Part shown: in pieces, positions 31,167-35,318 of the stretch | How positions within the stretch are numbered: the stretch's first letter is position 1 | Layout: each line of letters begins with the position of its first letter | Origin: Blastocatellia bacterium | Lineage (GTDB): Bacteria > Acidobacteriota > Blastocatellia > UBA7656 > JADIYM01 | Assembly: GCA_021463145.1 (NCBI GenBank) | Contig: JAJTWZ010000003.1 | Coordinates: 1 to 35,318 of the forward strand | DNA: 35,318 bases | Direction of reading: 5' to 3' | Notes under the pieces: model-generated | What the model saw: the letters and a program-made list of their open reading frames with translations, nothing else | What the model was told of the DNA's origin: nothing | Database searches by the model: none | Translations under genes and position numbers: made by a program

Positions 31167-32105
31167 CTACTGAATCGGGCTGGCGAGGTAAAGTAAAGCT
31201 TCCCGCCGGGCGCGCTCCGACGTTCCGAAAGCACCAATCCAATGCACCGAGGGCGTCGACCGCCACCAGGTGAGCTGGCGCTTTGCGTAGTGCCGGGTGT
31301 CGAGTTTCGTCTGCTCGACAGCCGACTCGAGTGACCGAGCGCCCGCGAGATACTCGACGACGCGCCGATACCCGTGCGCGCCGAGCGCCTTGGCATCGGG
31401 CGGCAAGCCAGAGTCGAGAAGTTGGCGGACTTCGTCGACGAGCCCGGCCTCGAACATGCGGTCGGTCCGGTCGTTGATGAGGCGATAGAGTTGGTCACGA
31501 GGCGGCGACAACGCGATTATTCGAACGCGACGGGCGACATCGGGCATGGGCGACTCGCGGGGCCGTTCCGAATGCAGTTCGGCCGAGGATCGACCCGTTG
31601 CAAGTCGCAACTCGAGTGCGCGCACCACTCGCGACCGGTCGCGTGGGGCAAGGCGGCCGGCACCAAGGGGATCCAGCCGCGCGAGGATGGCGTGCAGGCG
31701 TTCCGGGCCCCTGCGTTCTACTCGCCGGACCAATCGAGATCGGATGGACGGATCCACTTCCGGGGACTCGAAAAGTCCGTCAGTGAGCGCCTTGAGGTAG
31801 AACCCGGTACCGCCAGCGAGTATCGCCGTGCGGCCCGATCCTTCTATGTGCCGAATCGCCGAGCTCGCCGCCCTCGCCCAATCGCCCGCGGTGAAGTTTA
31901 CGGTGGGATCGACGATGTCGATGAGATGGTGAGGTATTCCGCAGCGTTCGGATTCGGGCACCTTCGCGGTGGCGATCCGGATTCCCGTGTAAACCTGAAC
32001 CGAATCGAGGTTGACGATCTCTCCGTCGAGCTCTCGGGCAATCGCGATTGCGAGGTCGCTCTTTCCCGACGCGGTCGGACCCACGATGGCAGGAATCGGT
32101 CGCAC
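31167..32105 (-). CDS. miaA: tRNA dimethylallyltransferase MiaA
   Basis: This 312-residue protein has P-loop GPTASGKS (9-16), then NLDSVQVYTGIRIATAK, GIPHHLIDIVDP and AILAGGTGFYLKAL, the standard order of MiaA. Later SRVVRALELRLATG and TRHYAKRQLTWWR complete the tRNA-gripping part. It transfers a dimethylallyl group from DMAPP to A37 of tRNAs that read codons starting with U, so it consumes the product of the isoprenoid genes at 32678 onward. It begins 13 nt after the stop of the universal stress protein gene, so both share a transcript. Length is typical. Confidence 0.95.
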   Translation of the reverse strand: MRPIPAIVGPTASGKSDLAIAIARELDGEIVNLDSVQVYTGIRIATAKVPESERCGIPHHLIDIVDPTVNFTAGDWARAASSAIRHIEGSGRTAILAGGTGFYLKALTDGLFESPEVDPSIRSRLVRRVERRGPERLHAILARLDPLGAGRLAPRDRSRVVRALELRLATGRSSAELHSERPRESPMPDVARRVRIIALSPPRDQLYRLINDRTDRMFEAGLVDEVRQLLDSGLPPDAKALGAHGYRRVVEYLAGARSLESAVEQTKLDTRHYAKRQLTWWRSTPSVHWIGAFGTSERARREALLYLASPIQ

Positions 32106-32118
32106 GCGGACTGGCCGC

Positions 32119-32577
32119 TCAAAGGCCCTTCGATTTCGCGATCAGGACCGGGCAGGGAGAGTGCCGGATGACGCGCTCCGCCGTGCTGCCCAAAATGACG
32201 TCGGCAAGCGTTTCTCCCCGGCGGCCCATGACGATCACGTCTATGTCGTTCTCGTCCGCGTAGTCGATGATCTCGCGACCGGGATCGCCAAACAGCGCCG
32301 CTCTGGCCGCGAGGGTTACTCCGGGGATGACTCGCTCGACCTCGGTTGCCAGTTCGTCGTGAGCGGCATCGCTGGCCTTGCGCGTCAGCGAGTCGTCTGT
32401 GTCCTCACTGGTCAACATCCCTTCCCGAACGGCATATCGCAACGGCGTCTTGCCCACGACGTGGACGACGTGCAACTCCCCGTCATTTTCGGCAGCAAGT
32501 CTGGCTGCGAATCGGACTGCGTCGGACGCGCAGTCCGAATAATCTGTCGGGGCGAGGATTCTGGTGAAGAGCGGCAT
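32119..32577 (-). CDS. Universal stress protein (UspA family)
   Basis: This 152-residue single Usp domain starts at ATG 32577 with AGGA 6 nt upstream. RILAPTDYSDCASDAVRFA is the N-terminal strand-loop-helix and VIVMGRRGETLADVILGSTA is close to the G-2x-G-9x-G(S/T) nucleotide-binding motif (the second spacing is one residue shorter here), followed by HSPCPVLI. Such proteins bind ATP and help survival in stress by unclear means. It is first of the usp-miaA-ATPase run, with a consensus-like promoter just upstream. Confidence 0.93.
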   Translation of the reverse strand: MPLFTRILAPTDYSDCASDAVRFAARLAAENDGELHVVHVVGKTPLRYAVREGMLTSEDTDDSLTRKASDAAHDELATEVERVIPGVTLAARAALFGDPGREIIDYADENDIDVIVMGRRGETLADVILGSTAERVIRHSPCPVLIAKSKGL

Positions 32578-32606
32578 GACTCGTCCTGTGTTCCAAGGGA
32601 TGGCCA

Positions 32607-32634
32607 ATGGTAACCCACGGCTCAAGTCTGTCAA
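32607..32634 (-). promoter_or_regulatory. Putative sigma-70 promoter of the usp-miaA operon
   Basis: Read on the minus strand, a perfect TTGACA (32629-32634) is followed after 16 nt by TACCAT (32607-32612). Transcription would start near 32600, giving a leader of about 23 nt. Confidence 0.5.
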
Positions 32635-32677
32635 CCTGGTGCGCCGGACCTCGGACCTGCGATATACAGCCGAAGCC

Positions 32678-33595
32678 ATGATGAATCCATCCCAATCCGG
32701 GGTCGAACTGGCCGAGGAGTATCTCTCCACGCAGTCCGATCGCGTAAGCGCGTGGCTCGAACGGCTGGTCCCGGCCGAGACCGTCGAACCGCCGGTTCTG
32801 CACCGGGCAATGCGCTACAGCCTGCTGGCGAGCGGAAAACGGCTGAGGCCCGCACTCTGCATCGCCGCAGGCGAGGCGTTCGGCGCACAGGAGTCCGAAT
32901 TGTTGCCGGTCGCGTGTGCGCTCGAAATGATCCACACGTACTCCCTGATTCACGACGACCTGCCGTCGATGGACGACGACGACTTTCGGCGCGGGCGACC
33001 CACCTGCCACAAGACCTTCGGTGAGGCCACGGCCATTCTTGCAGGCGACGCACTGATGACGCTTGCTTTCCGAATCCTCGCTATCGAAGGAGTATCGGAC
33101 GGGAGAGAAGCGAACCGGCTGCGCATCATCGCCGGCATTTCGGCCGCTGCGGGCACCCCGGGCGGCATGGTTGCGGGTCAGGTGCTGGATCTGGAGGGAG
33201 AAAAGACACCCGTCGACGCCGGTGGACTCGACAGGCTGCACGCCGCCAAGACCGGCGCTCTGCTCACCGTGTCCGTCGTGGCCGGCGCTCTATGTGGCGA
33301 CGCCGACGCCGGCGTGGTCGAGCGACTGAAGCGATTCGGGGCCGGGCTCGGCCTCGCATTCCAGATCGCCGACGACATCCTCGATCTGACTGGCACCCCG
33401 GAGGAACTCGGCAAGACACCGGGAAAGGATGTCGCGTCGGGCAAGTGCACCTATCCCAGCCTCTACGGGATCGACGGATCGATCGATCGGGCGCGCGCAA
33501 CCATCGGCGAAGCGCTCGAAGTCATTGAACCGCTCGGTCCGCGAGTTGACCGGCTTCGACAGTTGGCTTGCTTCGTCATCGATCGTCGGAAATAA
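32678..33595 (+). CDS. ispA: Farnesyl diphosphate synthase (polyprenyl synthetase)
   Basis: This 305-residue protein starts at the double ATG at 32678/32681; no strong ribosome binding site is seen. GKRLRP (53-58) binds isopentenyl diphosphate, the first aspartate-rich motif is DDLPSMDDDD (93-102) and the second is FQIADDILD (228-236). The segment HTYSLIHDDLPSMDDDDFRRG is close to E. coli IspA, and the Tyr at the fifth position before the first Asp is the usual block that stops growth at C15. It condenses DMAPP and IPP to farnesyl diphosphate. It precedes dxs by about 90 nt, and the pair forms an isoprenoid operon common in bacteria. Confidence 0.93.
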   Translation: MMNPSQSGVELAEEYLSTQSDRVSAWLERLVPAETVEPPVLHRAMRYSLLASGKRLRPALCIAAGEAFGAQESELLPVACALEMIHTYSLIHDDLPSMDDDDFRRGRPTCHKTFGEATAILAGDALMTLAFRILAIEGVSDGREANRLRIIAGISAAAGTPGGMVAGQVLDLEGEKTPVDAGGLDRLHAAKTGALLTVSVVAGALCGDADAGVVERLKRFGAGLGLAFQIADDILDLTGTPEELGKTPGKDVASGKCTYPSLYGIDGSIDRARATIGEALEVIEPLGPRVDRLRQLACFVIDRRK

Positions 33596-33682
33596 TGCCC
33601 GGAAGCGGCAATCCGGAACTACCGGAGCGGCTCCACGCGAACCCGGTATCGGATGCTGCTCACTGAAAGGCCAGAACACCAC

Positions 33683-35318
33683 GTGACACATACTCCTCTG
33701 TTGCCCACGATCGATGATCCTTCCGATCTTCGAAAGTTGCCCACATCCAGACTCCCGCAGGTCGCTCAGGAGATCCGCGAGTTCATGATCGAGACGCTGT
33801 CGAAGATTGGCGGACATACTGCCGCCAGTCTCGGTCCGGTCGAACTTTCGCTCGCGCTTCACTACGCGTTCGACACACCGCGGGATCGTCTGATCTGGGA
33901 CGTCGGCCACCAGGCCTATTCGCACAAGATTCTCACGGGACGGCGCGACAGATTCCCGACGGTCAAGCAGTACGGCGGGCTTTCCGGCTTCCTCCGGCGT
34001 GAAGAGTCTCCTTATGACGTCTTCAATGCCGGACACGCAGGCACGTCGATCTCCGCTGCGCTTGGCATGGCCATCGCGCGCGATCTCAAGGGTGACGATT
34101 TCCACGTCATTGCGGTGATCGGCGATGGCGGACTTACCGCCGGCATGGCAATGGAGGCCTTCAACCAGGCCGGGCACGACAAGCGGCGGCTGATCGTGGT
34201 CCTGAACGACAACGAGATGTCGATCGCCCCGAACGTCGGGGCCGTGAGTGGCTATCTGAACCGAATTAGAGGCGGCCAGCCCTACAACACGATCAAGGAC
34301 GAGATCGAGGAATTGCTCAAGTCCATCCCGGGCGTCGGCGAGATGATGTTCAAGAGCGCGAAAATGGTGAAGGACGCAATTTCGCGCGCATTCGTTCCGG
34401 GCGTGCTGGCCGAGGAGCTTGGCTTTCGATACTACGGGCCGATCAACGGTCACGACACGGACGCGCTGCTCGAGGTATTCGAGGAAGCGAAGAACCTCGA
34501 TCATCCGGTGCTCATTCACACCCTGACGAAGAAGGGCAAAGGCTACGAACCGGCCGAGCGTGATCCATACTCGTGGCACGGTACGACTCCATTCGACATT
34601 GCCAGTGGGGCGTTCATAAAGTCGAAAGCCACGGCGCCGACGTACACGCAGGTCTTTGCGGACACCACGGCGTCGATGATGGAACGGGACGAACGCATCG
34701 TGGCGATCACGGCGGCAATGCCGGACGGCACTGGGCTCAACAAGGTCTCGCCGCAGTTTCCGGACCGCGTGATCGACGTCGGCATCGCGGAGCAGCACGC
34801 CGTCACTCTGGCCGCTGGAATGGCGCTCGAGGGGATGAAGCCGATCTGCGCTATCTACTCGACTTTCCTTCAGCGGGCGTTCGACCAGGTCGTCCACGAC
34901 GTGTGCCTGATGGACATTCCGGTTGCGTTTGCGGTCGACCGCGGTGGTATCGTCGGCGCGGACGGTCCCACGCACCACGGCCTGCTCGACTTCACGTACC
35001 TGCGGGCGCTGCCCAACATGATCGTGATGGCCTCGAAGGACGAGAACGAGCTCGCCCGGATGTTGAAAACGGCGGTAGAGGCGGGGCACCCGGCCGCGGT
35101 ACGATTCCCGCGCGGAAACGGCCTCGGTGTACAGATCGACGAGGTGCTCGAACCTCTCGAGATCGGAAAGGGCGAGTTGCTGAGGGAAGGCCGGGATGGC
35201 GCCATCGTCGCAATCGGCCACATGGTTTCGGAGGCGGTCGAGGCCGCGGAGCGGCTTGCGGCCGAAGGCGTCGAGGTTGCTGTGATGAACGCACGGTTCG
35301 TGCGGCCCATCGACACTG
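33683..35318 (+). CDS. dxs: 1-deoxy-D-xylulose-5-phosphate synthase, 5' part (runs off the window)
   Basis: The first 545 residues are present; the gene continues past the right edge. I chose GTG 33683 because its N-terminus lines up in length with E. coli Dxs; an in-frame ATG at 33653 would add ten residues. Dxs motifs follow in order: IWDVGHQAYSHKILTGRR, GHAGTSISAALGMA, the thiamine-diphosphate motif GDGGLTAGMAMEAFN...LNDNEMSI, then GIAEQHAVTLAAGMAL with the catalytic Glu, IYSTFLQRAFDQV and GIVGADGPTHHG. It joins pyruvate and glyceraldehyde 3-phosphate in the first step of the MEP pathway, and it needs the thiamine diphosphate made by ThiL. Confidence 0.96.
   Translation, partial: MTHTPLLPTIDDPSDLRKLPTSRLPQVAQEIREFMIETLSKIGGHTAASLGPVELSLALHYAFDTPRDRLIWDVGHQAYSHKILTGRRDRFPTVKQYGGLSGFLRREESPYDVFNAGHAGTSISAALGMAIARDLKGDDFHVIAVIGDGGLTAGMAMEAFNQAGHDKRRLIVVLNDNEMSIAPNVGAVSGYLNRIRGGQPYNTIKDEIEELLKSIPGVGEMMFKSAKMVKDAISRAFVPGVLAEELGFRYYGPINGHDTDALLEVFEEAKNLDHPVLIHTLTKKGKGYEPAERDPYSWHGTTPFDIASGAFIKSKATAPTYTQVFADTTASMMERDERIVAITAAMPDGTGLNKVSPQFPDRVIDVGIAEQHAVTLAAGMALEGMKPICAIYSTFLQRAFDQVVHDVCLMDIPVAFAVDRGGIVGADGPTHHGLLDFTYLRALPNMIVMASKDENELARMLKTAVEAGHPAAVRFPRGNGLGVQIDEVLEPLEIGKGELLREGRDGAIVAIGHMVSEAVEAAERLAAEGVEVAVMNARFVRPIDT

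Noticed and set aside
33290-35221. A 643-codon antisense frame over ispA/dxs.
   Set aside because: It mirrors the codon bias of two certain genes and has no recognisable domain.
1-35318. CRISPR arrays, tRNA/rRNA genes, riboswitches, phage attachment sites.
   Set aside because: No regularly spaced repeats, cloverleaf-like sequences, conserved riboswitch cores or integrase/att pairs were seen by eye. A covariance-model scan would be more sensitive.

Overview
This is a GC-rich bacterial chromosome segment that looks acidobacterial. It carries a VWA protein of the Acidobacteria-type 'VWFA-related' family, a secreted S55-domain protein paired with a beta-propeller protein, and standard Gram-negative-style housekeeping genes. 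The taxonomic reading is inference from gene content; no rRNA or tRNA gene was seen. Gene positions rest on reading frames, motifs and start context read by eye.

Layout. (1) 1-5000 is a decayed accessory zone. Two fragments of a secreted-type 'GDWNGDGTD' repeat protein flank a DUF1778/GNAT toxin-antitoxin pair and an IS66 transposase scrap. They are followed by a GNAT acetyltransferase, an AAA ATPase/DUF4143 gene broken at a G7 run, and a frameshifted, truncated IS1182-type transposase. (2) 5025-7725 (minus) holds a VWFA-related secreted protein and an ABC1/UbiB kinase. (3) 7938-11252 (plus) is a tight three-gene cassette: a GT-A-like glycosyltransferase, an NTP_transf_5 nucleotidyltransferase and an HPr-kinase-like protein. 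(4) 11282-13663 (minus) holds two metallopeptidases, M20 (PepT-like) and M24 (Xaa-Pro aminopeptidase-like). (5) 14114-25059 (plus) holds an orphan oligopeptide-binding lipoprotein, a fused NudB-FolP folate enzyme, an acyl-CoA mutase pair with isobutyryl-CoA-mutase signature residues coupled to a crotonase lacking the usual catalytic glutamates, a DinB-fold protein, an S55-domain protein whose two halves appear swapped relative to SpoIVB, and a beta-propeller protein. (6) 25464-27628 (minus) holds thiL and an aminotransferase. (7) 27765-28709 (plus) is a receiver domain joined to two zinc ribbons. (8) 28748-32577 (minus) holds a cysteine desulfurase, an orphan STAND-type ATPase, miaA and a universal stress protein. 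(9) 32678-end (plus) holds farnesyl-diphosphate synthase (ispA) and the 5' 1.6 kb of dxs, forming an isoprenoid operon.

How genes work together. ispA and dxs feed isoprenoid precursors. The NudB-FolP fusion would join removal of pyrophosphate from dihydroneopterin triphosphate to dihydropteroate synthesis, two non-adjacent folate steps. The mutase subunits plus crotonase point to branched or short-chain acyl-CoA metabolism. The kinase/nucleotidyltransferase/glycosyltransferase trio is the best candidate for an undescribed modification system: its nearest known relatives modify RiPP precursors or sit in exopolysaccharide/exosortase loci, yet no precursor, PqqD-like protein or cyclase lies next to it.
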